From Actinobacteria bacterium IMCC26207 (GTDB taxonomy: Bacteria; Actinomycetota; Acidimicrobiia; Acidimicrobiales; Microtrichaceae): a stretch of DNA of 64,000 bases. Position 1 is the first letter of the stretch. Each line of letters starts with the position of its first letter. Below are positions 35,101 through 44,107 of this stretch, piece after piece. The position numbers and the translations under genes were made by a program. The stretch covers positions 183,306-247,305 of the forward strand of contig LCZK01000005.1 in NCBI GenBank assembly GCA_001025035.1, written 5' to 3'. The notes under the pieces are model-generated. The model was not told the DNA's origin. It was given only the letters and a program-made list of their open reading frames with translations, and did no database searches.

Positions 35101-36548
35101 CGCCTTCCGCCGATCCGCCTCCTGCCAACCCGCCTTCCGCCGATCCGCCTCCTGCCAACCCGCTACCAGAACGGGCTACCCGCAGACCGACTAGGCAACT
35201 CTTCGGTCGGCCAAACAGCAGAAGCAGCGTTGAGCCGGTTGCTCCTGAGTCGGTTACGCCTGAGCCGGTTACGCCTCCTCCTCTGAGTCCACCACCGCCA
35301 CTGAGTCCACCACCGCCACTGAGTCCACCACCGCCACTGAGTCCACCACCACTGAGTCCAACTCCAGAACCGCTTGCAAGCGTGGAACCGTTAACGCCCA
35401 CTGCTCAAAAGTTTGCAGCGCTCGGTGGCGAGCCGCGCCAAAACCAACCGCGGCCTGCGCCCGTGGTTGATCAGACCCCCGTGGGGTCTCCTGTCGAGCC
35501 TGTTAATCCCTTTGCCTCGCCAAGCCAGCAGCCTTCAGAACCAGTCCCAGCAGCACCAGTCCCAGCACCAGCGCCCGAGCATGCACACGCACCAGAGCCA
35601 GAGCCAGCACCAGTTCCCGAGCCAGCACCAGTTCCTGAGCCAGAACCAGTCCCAGCACCTGAGCCAGTACCAGTACCACCACCAGCACCAGTACCGGTGC
35701 CAGTCCCTGAGCCTGAGCCTGAGCCAGAACCAGTACCAGTACCAGTACCAGTACCAGTACCAGTACCAGTACCAGTACCGCCACCAGCACCTGAGCCAGT
35801 ACCAGTACCAGTACGACCACCCCCACCAGCACCTAAGCCCGCGCCAGCGCCAGCACCAGCACCAGCACCAGCACCTGAGCCTGAGCCTGAGCCTGAGCCA
35901 GCGTCAGCCCCCGCCGCCGAGCCTTGGGCCGAACCACTGGCGCCGCTACCACCTGAACCAGAACCCTGGCCTGAGCCTGCGCCCGTACCCGAGCCTGCAC
36001 CCGTACCCGAACCACCACCAGCTCCCGAGCCAGCGAAACAGCGCGAGCAGCGAAACCTGTTCGAGCCTGGTGTCAGCAAACCCCGCGCCGCCGCTGCAAA
36101 GCCGACTCCTACAGCGAGTGCTGCCCTACCGGACTCGTTGATATCCATCCTGACGGGCCTCGACCCTCAGTCTGTTCGTGATGCTTCACCCACCTTTGCG
36201 CCGCTTCTAGCCTCGCTTCAGGCAGGGGAAACAGCGAGCGCACTCGTGCAGGGCTGGGTTAAGGGATCCGCCTGTGTTGTGGTGCGAACAGATCGCCGCC
36301 TCATTCTTGTGGTGAACAGGGCCCCTCAGGCGTTGGTGCAGTCGCTCAATGTGTCCACAGTTGAGATTTCGATCAGTCAGCCCGACCGGCAGGGGTTCAC
36401 CACCATGAGGCTCCTTGATGGAACAAAGATGCTGCAAATACAGGGCATCCGTGATGCCGGAAGTGCCAGACAATTGCAGCAGGGCCAAGCAGGCCAGCAG
36501 GGCCAGCAGCGATCTGCGCCCGACGGCCAGAGTCAGGGCTTCTTTTAG
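32178..36548 (+). CDS. FtsX-type ABC transporter permease with giant proline-rich tail and C-terminal PH-like domain
   Basis: This 1456-residue protein has an N-terminal helix with a MacB-type periplasmic region, a first FtsX domain near 270-410, a helix pair near 420-500, and a second periplasmic region with a second FtsX domain near 728-854. This resembles MacB/LolC permeases built as one fused pair. From about 948 to 1287 a Pro/Glu/Val/Ala repeat region follows. The C-terminal 110 residues have [20 protein letters not shown], which resembles bacterial PH domains that read a lipid or protein surface. No ATPase gene is adjacent. AGGAG at 32159-32163 is a distant ribosome site. Confidence 0.8.
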   Translation: MSFVSGKRPGIGTWRMSVAVLRQRRRLVLATVAIALSVGYLAGALTLLDRVSEGLADLAAAGAEPADLIVEGDVAYESALEQTRRLIPSFIAQSLEGQQGIAAVSPRIEEATVLLGADGEPIVAPGLSEQPLGSNWPSDAQLTPYEFVGKGRPPAAPNEVVIDKRSAAKAGLQVGDQVVVAGKTKIAPYEIVGIITTDKGNLPDGSSLALFSTEQARILFDLPDNDNRVAIRLTKDADPALVQARIAASLPAGAIVVDGPTGAVHRQESLTRSFALIRGLIIGFAALALLVGMATVANSLTLLYSYRRQSFATFRLFGAKRHQLMQVALLEAAVLAVIGSVIGAPVGLLLARLIEAVLGSLGTAIPVGGSLVSIPALVLAVVVGCVATLLAAVFPAWRACSVAPIEAVVEAETVRSPSVFFRFLRSVLMGVAAAVLVGGFMIITNTANSVAVSVAIFVLVAVVFVSMVPTVLASAVALGIRAVPTRSKALRRIGARDALRNRTRTAATTGALLLATGVVAGLAVFLASFTSAIDSDVGDLVQSDLVIDSGTFTRGGLPADLLERVSELPDVEAVSGWQVGRVTINQVPVRLTGIDGDSLDQVLSPGWIGVTPKEISLEGVALAEKTAKQLGVQVGDQIAVEFTSQGIETLKVEGIYGTGSLLLGEAVIDREIVSRQVPASVDIAGLVALKNDTAAARRSVEKLAKSYGVKSVLRPAEFVSSRADLLRGFERVIQWMLLFTLLQALVGVINTLLLSVGERRREFGLLRAAGASRRQVLRLVLVEGAAFAVIGTLLGLLIGILGARVAVNSLSSFGISGFVIPVPVLLVTTVAASTLGIIAAAVPARWAASVPPLEALGDSGGSASMRGKRKKAKTPKSAEPVVTTSPTSPTSPTKRRGSSSDEFLSVPTFSREQALHAIATAALVTEEDVFSIATPVAVPVTAPVESAAPQPAPAAPDPVPQAVPPLATNPFAAIPPSADPPPANPPSADPPPANPLPERATRRPTRQLFGRPNSRSSVEPVAPESVTPEPVTPPPLSPPPPLSPPPPLSPPPPLSPPPLSPTPEPLASVEPLTPTAQKFAALGGEPRQNQPRPAPVVDQTPVGSPVEPVNPFASPSQQPSEPVPAAPVPAPAPEHAHAPEPEPAPVPEPAPVPEPEPVPAPEPVPVPPPAPVPVPVPEPEPEPEPVPVPVPVPVPVPVPVPPPAPEPVPVPVRPPPPAPKPAPAPAPAPAPAPEPEPEPEPASAPAAEPWAEPLAPLPPEPEPWPEPAPVPEPAPVPEPPPAPEPAKQREQRNLFEPGVSKPRAAAAKPTPTASAALPDSLISILTGLDPQSVRDASPTFAPLLASLQAGETASALVQGWVKGSACVVVRTDRRLILVVNRAPQALVQSLNVSTVEISISQPDRQGFTTMRLLDGTKMLQIQGIRDAGSARQLQQGQAGQQGQQRSAPDGQSQGFF
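35101..35160 (+). repeat. Perfect 2 x 30-bp tandem duplication
   Basis: Bases 35101-35130 are repeated without change at 35131-35160, encoding two copies of [10 protein letters not shown] in the permease tail. Perfect identity at third codon positions implies a recent duplication. Confidence 0.97.
35283..35336 (+). repeat. 3 x 18-bp tandem repeat
   Basis: CTGAGTCCACCACCGCCA occurs three times without change, then a 15-bp shortened copy (35337-35351). It encodes LSPPPP units in the permease tail. Confidence 0.97.
35730..35777 (+). repeat. 8 x CCAGTA hexanucleotide repeat
   Basis: Eight perfect CCAGTA units encode an alternating Val-Pro stretch. Further CCAGTA and GAGCCA units flank the array (35640-35880). 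Loss or gain of units keeps frame, so length polymorphism between strains is expected. Confidence 0.97.
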
Positions 36549-36598
36549 AACAGACTGCAAAACTAGGTGCCGCAGAGGGCCCAGAAGGCCCCAGAGGG

Positions 36599-39500
36599 TC
36601 AGACAGTTCTCACCGAAAGTGCAACAGTATGGCCGTCGATCTGCCCGCCGTGCGGCAGCGAAAGCTCGCTAGTTGTGCTGTCTCTCTCATCCGCAACGGT
36701 AATCACCGTAGAGGTGGCGAGTACCTGCTCGGACATCCACTTCATATGAGGGTCGATCCCCTCAGCGAGTTCAGCGGGCATCAGCAGGGTGAGTTCGATT
36801 CGATCAGTTACCTGCAGGCCCTCATCCTTTCGAGCTTGTTGAACCATGCGAACTAAGTCGCGGGCCATTCCCTCAGCTGCTAGTTCGGCAGTGACGTGAA
36901 CGTCGAGTTCGACCACGGCATCGCTGCCACGCAGTGGTGCAGCGGCGACACCTTCACGTGGCTCAAGCGCTAACTCGAACTCCTCGGTGTTGAGCACCTG
37001 CTCGGCCACGGTGACGGTCCCATCAGGGTTCTGGGTCCAGTCGCCGGCCTTTGCTGCCTGAATGACCTGCTGAACAGCCTTGCCAAGACGCGGTCCGAGT
37101 ACTGCAGCGCGAGGCCGAAGAATGAACTGCCCTACCGAGGTCAGATCATCAGTGAGTACTACCTCTTTGACGTTCACTTCGTCGCGAATCAACGCCGTCA
37201 GTTCTGCAAGGCCAGAGGTTGTGCGACTTGCCACAGTGAGCTTGCTCAGGGGCAGGCGAGCACGGAGTCGTCGTTCCTCTCGGAGCCCGAGTGCAACCGA
37301 GCACACCTCCCGCACCTGATCCATGTGCATGACTAGGTCAGCGTCATGTCGCAGGTCGTCCGAGGTCGGCCACGGTTGCAGATGCACACTTGCATCCCCA
37401 AGGGGGCCTTCTCCGCATAGGCCTAAGTAGATCTCTTCGGCAACGAGCGGCAGCAACGGTGCGACCACCTTGACCAGAGTGCACAACACCGTGAAGAGCG
37501 TGTCGTACGCGTCCTCTTTATGTTGTTTTGTAACCGAGTCGGTACCACTCCCGGGTGCCCAGAAACGCTCTCGGGATCGGCGGATGTACCAATTATTGAG
37601 GGCATCTAGGAACAACTGAACCTCGGCGCAGGCACCGGCAATGTCGTAGGCGTCCATTCTGGCCGTGACGGAGTCAATCAGAGCGGCAGTCTTTGCCAAG
37701 ATGTAGCGGTCCAGCAGGCCTGTCGCATCCGTGCGCCGTTGTGCGGTGTAGCCGTCGGCATTCGCGTAGAGCGTAAAGAATGAGTAGGCGTTCCAGATGG
37801 GGTTGATGACTAAGCGAACTACTTCGGTGATGTCTGAAGCATCCGTTGCAATGCGCAGGTCTCCGCCGCGCAGGATGGGAGAAGACATCAAGTACCACCG
37901 AAGAGCATCGGAGCCGTGAGACTCAAATACCTCTACTGGGTCGGGGTAATTGCGAAGCTTCTTTGAGAGCTTGCGTCCCTCGTTGTCGAGAACCACGCCG
38001 TGGCAGATCACATTTGAAAATGCTGGTCGATCGAAGAGTGCTCCCGAGAGCACATGCAAGGTGTAGAACCAGCCGCGGGACTGTGCAATGTATTCGACAA
38101 TGAAATCAGCGGGGGAGTGCTCATCGAACCACTGCTGATTCTCGAAGGGATAGTGCACCTGAGCAAAGGGCATGGATCCTGACTCAAACCAGCAATCAAA
38201 GACCTCTGATACCCGCCGCATGGTGGACTCGCCGCTTGGGTCATCCGGGTTCGGCCGAGTTAGGTCGTCGATAAAGGGCCGGTGCAGATTCTCTGGCCGT
38301 ACGCCGAAGTCTCGTTCGATCTCGTCTAGTGACCCGTACACGTCAATGCGGGGGTACTCAGGGTTGTCACTTCGCCACACCGGAATCGGCGAGCCCCAGA
38401 AACGGTTTCGAGAGATAGACCAATCTCGGGCACCTTCGAGCCATTTGCCGAACTGCCCGTCTCGCACATGGGACGGAATCCAGTTGATCTCTTGATTGAG
38501 TTCAACGAGGCGGTCTCGGATAGCAGTGACTTCCACGTACCAAGATGAGACGGCCTTGTAAATGATCGGTGTGTCTGTGCGCCAGCAATGGGGATAGTTG
38601 TGGTCGTAGGTATCGTGACGAATCACGATTCCAGCAGCCTTGAGGTCAGAAATGATGAGCGGGTTGGCGTCAAAGACATTCTGTGATTGGTAGTCGGTGA
38701 CCTCTGCAGTGAAGCGGCCAGAGTCATCTACCGGGCAGACCAGGACAATGCCATTGGCTTCGCACACACGCTGATCATCTTCACCAAAGCCGGGTGCCAT
38801 ATGCACGACGCCCGTGCCGTCATCGTCGGTGACGTACTCGTCGATCAGCACACGAAAGCTGTCTGGGTGACTAGCGAAATACTCGAACATCGGTCGGTAT
38901 CGCAGCCCCCCGAGTTCTGAGCCCGTCAGCTGAGCGATCACTCGGTGACCTTCGCCAAGTTCATGCTCATATTTCGACACTGCGTTTGCGCCGATGAGCA
39001 CTCGTCGGCCGGCGCGACTACCAGAGGCAATCTCCACTACGGCGTAGGTAACTTCTGGACCCACCGCAAGAGCCAGGTTTGAGGGCAAGGTCCAAGGTGT
39101 GGTGGTCCAAGCCCAGATCTCGGCGCCGTCGCTGCCCTGAAGCGCAGTTGGCAAGTCGGCCGCCTCGCCACTGATTGCCTCAAGCGAGAACGCAACAGTC
39201 AACGCAGGATCTTGTCTCGGGCGCGTTGCGTCATCTAGACGAATCTCAAAATTGGACAGTGGCGTTTCCGCAGCCCAGGAATATGGCATGACTCGGTAGG
39301 CCTCATACACCAAGCCCTTCTCATAGAGCTGAGAGAATGCCCAAATCACCGACTCCATATACGTGGCGTCCATGGTCTTGTAATCGTTTTCGAAGTCCAC
39401 CCAACGGGCTTGGCGGCTGACGTAGCGCTCCCATTCTTGGGTGAACTGAAGTACTGAGGACCGACATTGATCATTGAACTTGTCAATGCCGTATTCCGTT

Positions 39501-39877
39501 ATCGCAACTCGACCAGAGACCCCGAGTTCTTTCTCGGTCTGCATCTCTGCCGGCAAACCATGGCAGTCCCAACCGAAGCGCCGCTCGACTCGTTTGCCCA
39601 GCATGGTTTGATAGCGAGGAACCACGTCCTTGACATAGCCCGTGAGCAAGTGGCCATAGTGCGGCAACCCGTTGGCAAAGGGAGGCCCGTCATAGAAGAC
39701 AAACTCGGTGTCCTGACCCCCGCCAGCGGCGACTTGGTCGACGGAGCGCTCAAAGGTGTTTTGTTCAGCCCAGCGGTCAAGGATTCGCCGCTCAATGGCA
39801 GGAAAGTCGCCTCGGGTGGGAACCGTCGGGTACGGCTGATCAGACTCGGGTGAAGCATCAGATGGGGGCATGGACAT
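36599..39877 (-). CDS. ileS: Isoleucyl-tRNA synthetase
   Basis: This 1092-residue class I synthetase charges tRNA-Ile. The HIGH-type motif is LPHYGHLLTG near residue 75, and the KMSKS-type motif is RKLSKKLRN near 634. A CP1 editing domain lies between, with WTTTPWTLPSNLAL. The wording FGWDCHGLP and HYGH is the type-2 (eukaryote-like) form, which is often naturally insensitive to mupirocin; that is family knowledge, not tested here. A second ATG two codons in is possible. It is convergent with the permease gene. Confidence 0.97.
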   Translation of the reverse strand: MSMPPSDASPESDQPYPTVPTRGDFPAIERRILDRWAEQNTFERSVDQVAAGGGQDTEFVFYDGPPFANGLPHYGHLLTGYVKDVVPRYQTMLGKRVERRFGWDCHGLPAEMQTEKELGVSGRVAITEYGIDKFNDQCRSSVLQFTQEWERYVSRQARWVDFENDYKTMDATYMESVIWAFSQLYEKGLVYEAYRVMPYSWAAETPLSNFEIRLDDATRPRQDPALTVAFSLEAISGEAADLPTALQGSDGAEIWAWTTTPWTLPSNLALAVGPEVTYAVVEIASGSRAGRRVLIGANAVSKYEHELGEGHRVIAQLTGSELGGLRYRPMFEYFASHPDSFRVLIDEYVTDDDGTGVVHMAPGFGEDDQRVCEANGIVLVCPVDDSGRFTAEVTDYQSQNVFDANPLIISDLKAAGIVIRHDTYDHNYPHCWRTDTPIIYKAVSSWYVEVTAIRDRLVELNQEINWIPSHVRDGQFGKWLEGARDWSISRNRFWGSPIPVWRSDNPEYPRIDVYGSLDEIERDFGVRPENLHRPFIDDLTRPNPDDPSGESTMRRVSEVFDCWFESGSMPFAQVHYPFENQQWFDEHSPADFIVEYIAQSRGWFYTLHVLSGALFDRPAFSNVICHGVVLDNEGRKLSKKLRNYPDPVEVFESHGSDALRWYLMSSPILRGGDLRIATDASDITEVVRLVINPIWNAYSFFTLYANADGYTAQRRTDATGLLDRYILAKTAALIDSVTARMDAYDIAGACAEVQLFLDALNNWYIRRSRERFWAPGSGTDSVTKQHKEDAYDTLFTVLCTLVKVVAPLLPLVAEEIYLGLCGEGPLGDASVHLQPWPTSDDLRHDADLVMHMDQVREVCSVALGLREERRLRARLPLSKLTVASRTTSGLAELTALIRDEVNVKEVVLTDDLTSVGQFILRPRAAVLGPRLGKAVQQVIQAAKAGDWTQNPDGTVTVAEQVLNTEEFELALEPREGVAAAPLRGSDAVVELDVHVTAELAAEGMARDLVRMVQQARKDEGLQVTDRIELTLLMPAELAEGIDPHMKWMSEQVLATSTVITVADERDSTTSELSLPHGGQIDGHTVALSVRTV

Positions 39878-40017
39878 GTGAGTTCTGGGCTCCGGATGAC
39901 GTGAGGGAAGCGGATGCAGGACTACTCCGAGTTGCAGAGCAGTGCAAGCGGTGCCTCATCCTACTGCCGAGCTTCAACGCCTTCTCATTGGGGCGGCCAC
40001 ACAGTCAGATCCAGTCC

Positions 40018-40052
40018 GAGCCAGCCAGAGCCAGCCCGAGCCAGCCAGAGCC
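40018..40052 (+). repeat. 15-bp direct repeat in intergenic DNA
   Basis: GAGCCAGCCAGAGCC is repeated after a 5-bp spacer (40018-40032, 40038-40052) just after the small zinc-ribbon gene and before ileS. Related CCAG units surround it. No function is proposed. Confidence 0.8.
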
Positions 40053-40059
40053 CGTCCGA

Positions 40060-40287
40060 CTACTCGAGTTCGATATCCCATCGGTCGAGGCAGTCCGAAC
40101 AGCGGTAAGCGACGATGTCGCCCGGCCGAAAGCCTTGGCTCCCGTCCTCTTCCAAATACGGCCGAGTCAGCAAGTGGCACGTGCCACCACAGTCCACGCA
40201 CAGGATCTGCTCGGGTGCGAGCACCTCGGATCCACTCCGCTCGTCATGACTAGTGCCAGTCCCGTAGAAATCAGACTCGTCACTCAT
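40060..40287 (-). CDS. Small zinc-ribbon protein
   Basis: This 75-residue protein has two Cys pairs, ILCVDCGG and AYRCSDCLDRW, about 30 residues apart, which form a four-Cys zinc ribbon. The N- and C-termini are acidic. Its start overlaps the upstream Nudix gene by 8 bp, which supports translation. Proteins of this size often bind nucleic acid or a partner enzyme; no role can be assigned. Confidence 0.7.
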   Translation of the reverse strand: MSDESDFYGTGTSHDERSGSEVLAPEQILCVDCGGTCHLLTRPYLEEDGSQGFRPGDIVAYRCSDCLDRWDIELE

Positions 40288-41083
40288 CGGCTTGTGTATC
40301 TCGTTCGTACTGCCATGTGCTTGCCATCCGAAGCCGGTGTCTGGGACCGCCTAGATTCGGGTCTCCGCTGTCGTAACCCGAGTCCCCGTGGTACATCGCG
40401 ATAATTTCGGCTCCGTCTATAGCAATACGAGTCGCAAAATGTTCGAAGGGTCGAGTCTCGGCTGCTGCGAACACGTCGGCCACAGTTCCAAAGCGCAGCA
40501 ACTGACTCAAGGTGATGAAGGTCGGGGGAGTGAGACCAACCTCGCCTGCGTCGCGCAATTCAAGAACTCGAGTGGGTAGTTCCCATCGGTGTTCACGAAT
40601 TTCACCGTCATCAACGGTGACCTCACCTGAGTTCTCACTCCAAGGTGCAATAAAGAACGCGGTGCTAAAACGCTTTGGGGTTTCAGGCGGTGGGGTCCAA
40701 TGTGACCAGCGCTGTAGATCGGCCACCTGCAAAAATAGATTGGCCTCTTCGCGCGCCTCACGCACTGCGGCTACTGCGGCAGAGCGTTCAAGGTCTTGCT
40801 CATTCAACTGCGGGTCCGTGAGTTGGGCTGTTTGTGTTTGCGCCGTTTGGATTCCTGCCGACTCGAAATCTTCAGGATCAATGCGCCCACCAGGAAATAC
40901 CCACATGCCGCCAGCAAAGGCAAGATCGCGATTGCGTTTCAGCATGAGCACATTGATGCCCTGTGGACTGTCTCGCAAGACGATCACCGTGGCAGCAGGA
41001 ATGGCTGAGGGGTCCCAGAGGGGCGCTTCGGCAGAACCCGGCTGAAGAGCAGGTGTTGAAGGCGCTCGCTCAGTCGGGTCCAC
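40280..41083 (-). CDS. Nudix hydrolase of the NUDT19-like class
   Basis: This 267-residue protein with a GTG start has a Nudix domain whose box is split. GGRIDPEDFES is followed by an insertion of about 35 residues before AVREAREEANLF supplies the Mg2+-binding REx2EE. That interrupted box resembles NUDT19-type acyl-CoA or CoA diphosphatases. The opening is ATVIVLRDSPQGINVLMLKR and FAGGMWVFPGG. It is coupled to the zinc-ribbon gene. Substrate identity is inference. Confidence 0.85.
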   Translation of the reverse strand: MDPTERAPSTPALQPGSAEAPLWDPSAIPAATVIVLRDSPQGINVLMLKRNRDLAFAGGMWVFPGGRIDPEDFESAGIQTAQTQTAQLTDPQLNEQDLERSAAVAAVREAREEANLFLQVADLQRWSHWTPPPETPKRFSTAFFIAPWSENSGEVTVDDGEIREHRWELPTRVLELRDAGEVGLTPPTFITLSQLLRFGTVADVFAAAETRPFEHFATRIAIDGAEIIAMYHGDSGYDSGDPNLGGPRHRLRMASTWQYERDTQADE

Positions 41084-41245
41084 CGCATCAAGGTAGCCCC
41101 TCTGAGCCGCGCGGCAGTTATTGGGTCGGTTCTTGTTGTCTTGCGCAGATTTCCCGACCTCCTGCTACAAATCTCACCCCTTGTGGTGGTGGTCGCCTCA
41201 CTCCGCGCGATCCCAAAATTCTTTGAAAAACTCTTCCTGATAGTG

Positions 41246-41275
41246 TTGACAGCAGAGTAGTTACGCGTCTGTAAT
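41246..41275 (+). promoter_or_regulatory. Putative nrdA promoter
   Basis: TTGACA (41246-41251), an 18-bp spacer and TGTAAT (41270-41275) make a near-consensus sigma-70-type promoter in the 374-bp gap between the divergent Nudix gene and nrdA. The leader to the GTG start would be about 175 nt. The rest of the gap holds the NrdR-like boxes and no visible gene. Confidence 0.55.
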
Positions 41276-41287
41276 TACATCCCTGCG

Positions 41288-41336
41288 ACACCACATCTAG
41301 GGTGTGACCTCGAAACTGCCCCTACATGTGGTGGTT
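41288..41336. promoter_or_regulatory. Paired NrdR-like boxes
   Basis: Box 1, ACACCACATCTAGGGTGT (41288-41305), has 5-bp inverted arms ACACC/GGTGT. Box 2, CCCCTACATGTGGTGG (41319-41334), is built around the palindrome ACATGT. The shared ACAT cores are 31 bp apart, the three-turn spacing typical of paired NrdR sites that repress ribonucleotide reductase operons when dATP is abundant. The boxes lie just after the putative -10. Box 1 is closer to consensus than box 2. Confidence 0.55.
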
Positions 41337-41457
41337 CCGGAAGAAAATTGCAGCAACTAAGAGACATTTGGCACAGCAGCCAGGGCGGCAGCTTCGAAGG
41401 CCAGAAATCTGAATCCAGCACACAAAAAGACGAGCAGTCAGGAAACGGGGAAATCGA

Positions 41458-43989
41458 GTGGCAATTTCAGAAGATCTGAGAGAAATCGAAGTATTAGAGG
41501 GGCAAGATGCCGAGGCATCAGGGATCGGTATCCAGATGCGAGTTGCCAAGCGCGACGGCACCCTCGAGCCGGTTGATCTGAACAAGATCGTGCGCGCCGT
41601 CGCTCGCTGCGCTGCAGGTTTAGAAAACGTCGACGCCATGCGAGTAGCTACTCGCACCATCTCCGGACTCGTCGATGGAGCAACAACCGAAGAACTCGAC
41701 AACTTGTCGATCCGAACTGCGGCTGCCTTCATTGCAGAGGAGCCCAACTATTCCAAGCTTGCAGCTCGCCTGTTGGCAACAGTGGTGGACAAAGAAGTCC
41801 AAAACCAAGACATCTACTCCTTCTCCCAGTCAGTCGCACTCGGTAGCGCTCAGGGCGTCATTGGCCCCGAAACAGCCGCCATGGTCGCTACTCACGCACG
41901 CAAGCTCAATGACGCGATTCTCCCGGAGCGCAACTGGCTCTATGAGTTCTTCGGTCTGCGCACGGTCTATGACCGGTACCTCCTGCGCCACCCAGAGACA
42001 CGCAGCGTGATCGAGACCCCGCAGTACTTCTTGTTGCGCGTGGCTTGTGGTCTCTCCACCTCCCCTGAAGAGGCAATCGAGTTCTACCAACTCATCTCTT
42101 CGCTCGACTATCTGCCTTCCTCGCCCACGCTGTTCAACTCGGGAACCACGCATCCCCAAATGTCGAGCTGCTACCTGCTTGATTCGCCAGAAGACAACCT
42201 TGATGCCATCTACGATCGCTATCGCGATGTTGCTCGGCTTTCTAAGCATGCCGGCGGAATCGGACTCTCCTACAGTCGAATCCGTTCGCGTGGGTCCCTT
42301 ATCAGGGGTACTAACGGCCTATCGAACGGCATTGTTCCTTGGCTCAAGACGCTTGACTCCTCAGTAGCCGCAGTCAACCAGGGCGGGCGCCGCAAGGGTG
42401 CAGCCTGTGTGTATCTAGAAACTTGGCATGCCGATATTGAGGCTTTCCTTGAGCTCAAAGAAAACACGGGTGACGGCGCCCGACGGACCCACAACCTCAA
42501 CCTGTCTAACTGGGTTCCCGACCTGTTTATGGAACGAGTTGAACAAGACTGGCAGTGGTCGCTGTTCGATCCCAAGAAGGTGCCGCACCTAGTCGACCTG
42601 TTCGGCGATGAGTTCCGTGAGGCCTACCTGCAGGCAGAGAACGAGGGCTTGTACGAGGAGCAGATCCCGGCTCGTCAGTTGTATAGCCGCATGATGCGAA
42701 GCTTGGCCGAAACCGGAAACGGCTGGATGACCTTCAAGGACGCATCAAACCTGAAGTGCAACCAGACTGGTACCAACTCCGCCGATGGAACCCCCAACGT
42801 GGTGCACCTGTCCAACCTGTGCACCGAGATTCTTGAGGTCACTAATCAATCCGAGACTGCTGTGTGCAACCTTGGATCAGTCAACTTGGGAGCCATGGTT
42901 CGCACAGGCGAAGACGGGAAACTGGCTTTTGACTACGACCGGCTCGCAGAGGTTGTGCAGCTAGCGGTTCCGTTCCTGGATCGGGTAGTTGACATCAACT
43001 TCTATCCGACTGACGCTGCGGGCACCTCGAATGCCAAATGGCGACCCGTTGGCCTTGGTCTGATGGGCCTGCAGGACGTGTTCTTCAAGCTGCGCCTGGC
43101 CTTTGATTCGCCAGAGGCTCGCGAGCTCTCGACCCGAATCTCTGAAGAGATTTACTTCCATGCGCTCACTGCGTCGAACAAGCTTGCGAAGGCTGGTGGA
43201 TCGCACGGTGGATGGGAAGAAACCCGAGCATCCAAGGGTGATCTCCAGTTCGACCTGTGGGGAATTACTCCGACAGGTCCCGCCCGTTGGGCAGCGCTCA
43301 AAGAGAGCATCGCAGCTCACGGCTTGCGTAATTCTCTGCTTATTGCGATTGCGCCGACGGCAACGATTGCCTCTATTGCTGGCTGCTATGAGTGCATCGA
43401 GCCTCAAGTCTCCAACCTGTTCAAGCGTGAAACGCTTTCGGGTGAGTTCTTGCAGATCAATGCCTATCTGGTTCGTGAACTGCAGGCGCTCGACTTGTGG
43501 ACTGAGCCAGTGATCGCAGCCATCAAGCGCGCTGAAGGGTCAGTCCAAGAAGTTGAAGAGATCCCAGAGGATGTTCGCCAACTCTTCCGTACCGCTTGGG
43601 AAATCCCTATGCGCTCCTTGATCGATATGGCTGCAGGTCGTGGTGCATATATCGACCAGTCGCAATCGCTCAACTTGTTTATGGAGTCCCCAACAATCGA
43701 GAAGCTTTCTTCGATGTACATGCATTCTTGGAAGCAGGGCCTGAAGACCACTTACTACTTGCGCTCACGTCCGGCTACCCGGATCAACAAAACCACCACC
43801 GGTACCTCGGGTAGCACTTCGGGGCCAACGGGTGGCGGAGTTCCAGCCACGCCGTTGCCAACCCGTGGTGCCGAGTCCCAGGTGGACACAGAAATCGCTG
43901 CTCAGGAAGGTGCTAATCGCACCTATACCGAGGAAGAAAAAATCGCTTGCTCCCTTGAAGATCCTGAGAGCTGCGAGGCCTGCCAGTAA
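41458..43989 (+). CDS. nrdA: Ribonucleoside-diphosphate reductase class Ia, alpha subunit
   Basis: This 843-residue catalytic subunit reduces ribonucleotides to deoxyribonucleotides. The start is GTG. An N-terminal ATP-cone (MRVAKRDGTLEPVDLNKIV) gives allosteric control. The radical site NLCTEI has N453, C455 and E457. The redox Cys pair lies in SSCYLLDS and AVCNLGSVNLG, and the C-terminal CSLEDPESCEACQ carries the exchangeable pair for thioredoxin. Length and motifs are normal, and no intein is present. nrdB follows 118 bp later. Confidence 0.97.
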   Translation: MAISEDLREIEVLEGQDAEASGIGIQMRVAKRDGTLEPVDLNKIVRAVARCAAGLENVDAMRVATRTISGLVDGATTEELDNLSIRTAAAFIAEEPNYSKLAARLLATVVDKEVQNQDIYSFSQSVALGSAQGVIGPETAAMVATHARKLNDAILPERNWLYEFFGLRTVYDRYLLRHPETRSVIETPQYFLLRVACGLSTSPEEAIEFYQLISSLDYLPSSPTLFNSGTTHPQMSSCYLLDSPEDNLDAIYDRYRDVARLSKHAGGIGLSYSRIRSRGSLIRGTNGLSNGIVPWLKTLDSSVAAVNQGGRRKGAACVYLETWHADIEAFLELKENTGDGARRTHNLNLSNWVPDLFMERVEQDWQWSLFDPKKVPHLVDLFGDEFREAYLQAENEGLYEEQIPARQLYSRMMRSLAETGNGWMTFKDASNLKCNQTGTNSADGTPNVVHLSNLCTEILEVTNQSETAVCNLGSVNLGAMVRTGEDGKLAFDYDRLAEVVQLAVPFLDRVVDINFYPTDAAGTSNAKWRPVGLGLMGLQDVFFKLRLAFDSPEARELSTRISEEIYFHALTASNKLAKAGGSHGGWEETRASKGDLQFDLWGITPTGPARWAALKESIAAHGLRNSLLIAIAPTATIASIAGCYECIEPQVSNLFKRETLSGEFLQINAYLVRELQALDLWTEPVIAAIKRAEGSVQEVEEIPEDVRQLFRTAWEIPMRSLIDMAAGRGAYIDQSQSLNLFMESPTIEKLSSMYMHSWKQGLKTTYYLRSRPATRINKTTTGTSGSTSGPTGGGVPATPLPTRGAESQVDTEIAAQEGANRTYTEEEKIACSLEDPESCEACQ

Positions 43990-44107
43990 GGCCCCGTGGC
44001 TGCGCTGCTCAGCTGCGCCTGATCTATCCCTGATCTACCCCCCCCTAATTACCTGACCGAACACCCGCCCGAATCACCGCCCGAACACCCACCCCAGAGG
44101 AACTTCC

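Noticed and set aside
35101..35880. Repeats considered as CRISPR or recombination hotspot
   Set aside because: They are coding tandem repeats without unique spacers and keep the frame of the permease.
35471..36148. Long Gly/Ser/Thr-rich reading frame on the minus strand inside the permease tail
   Set aside because: It is the antisense of CCA/GAG/GTA repeats. Its composition is wholly set by the repeats, with no ribosome site or family motif.
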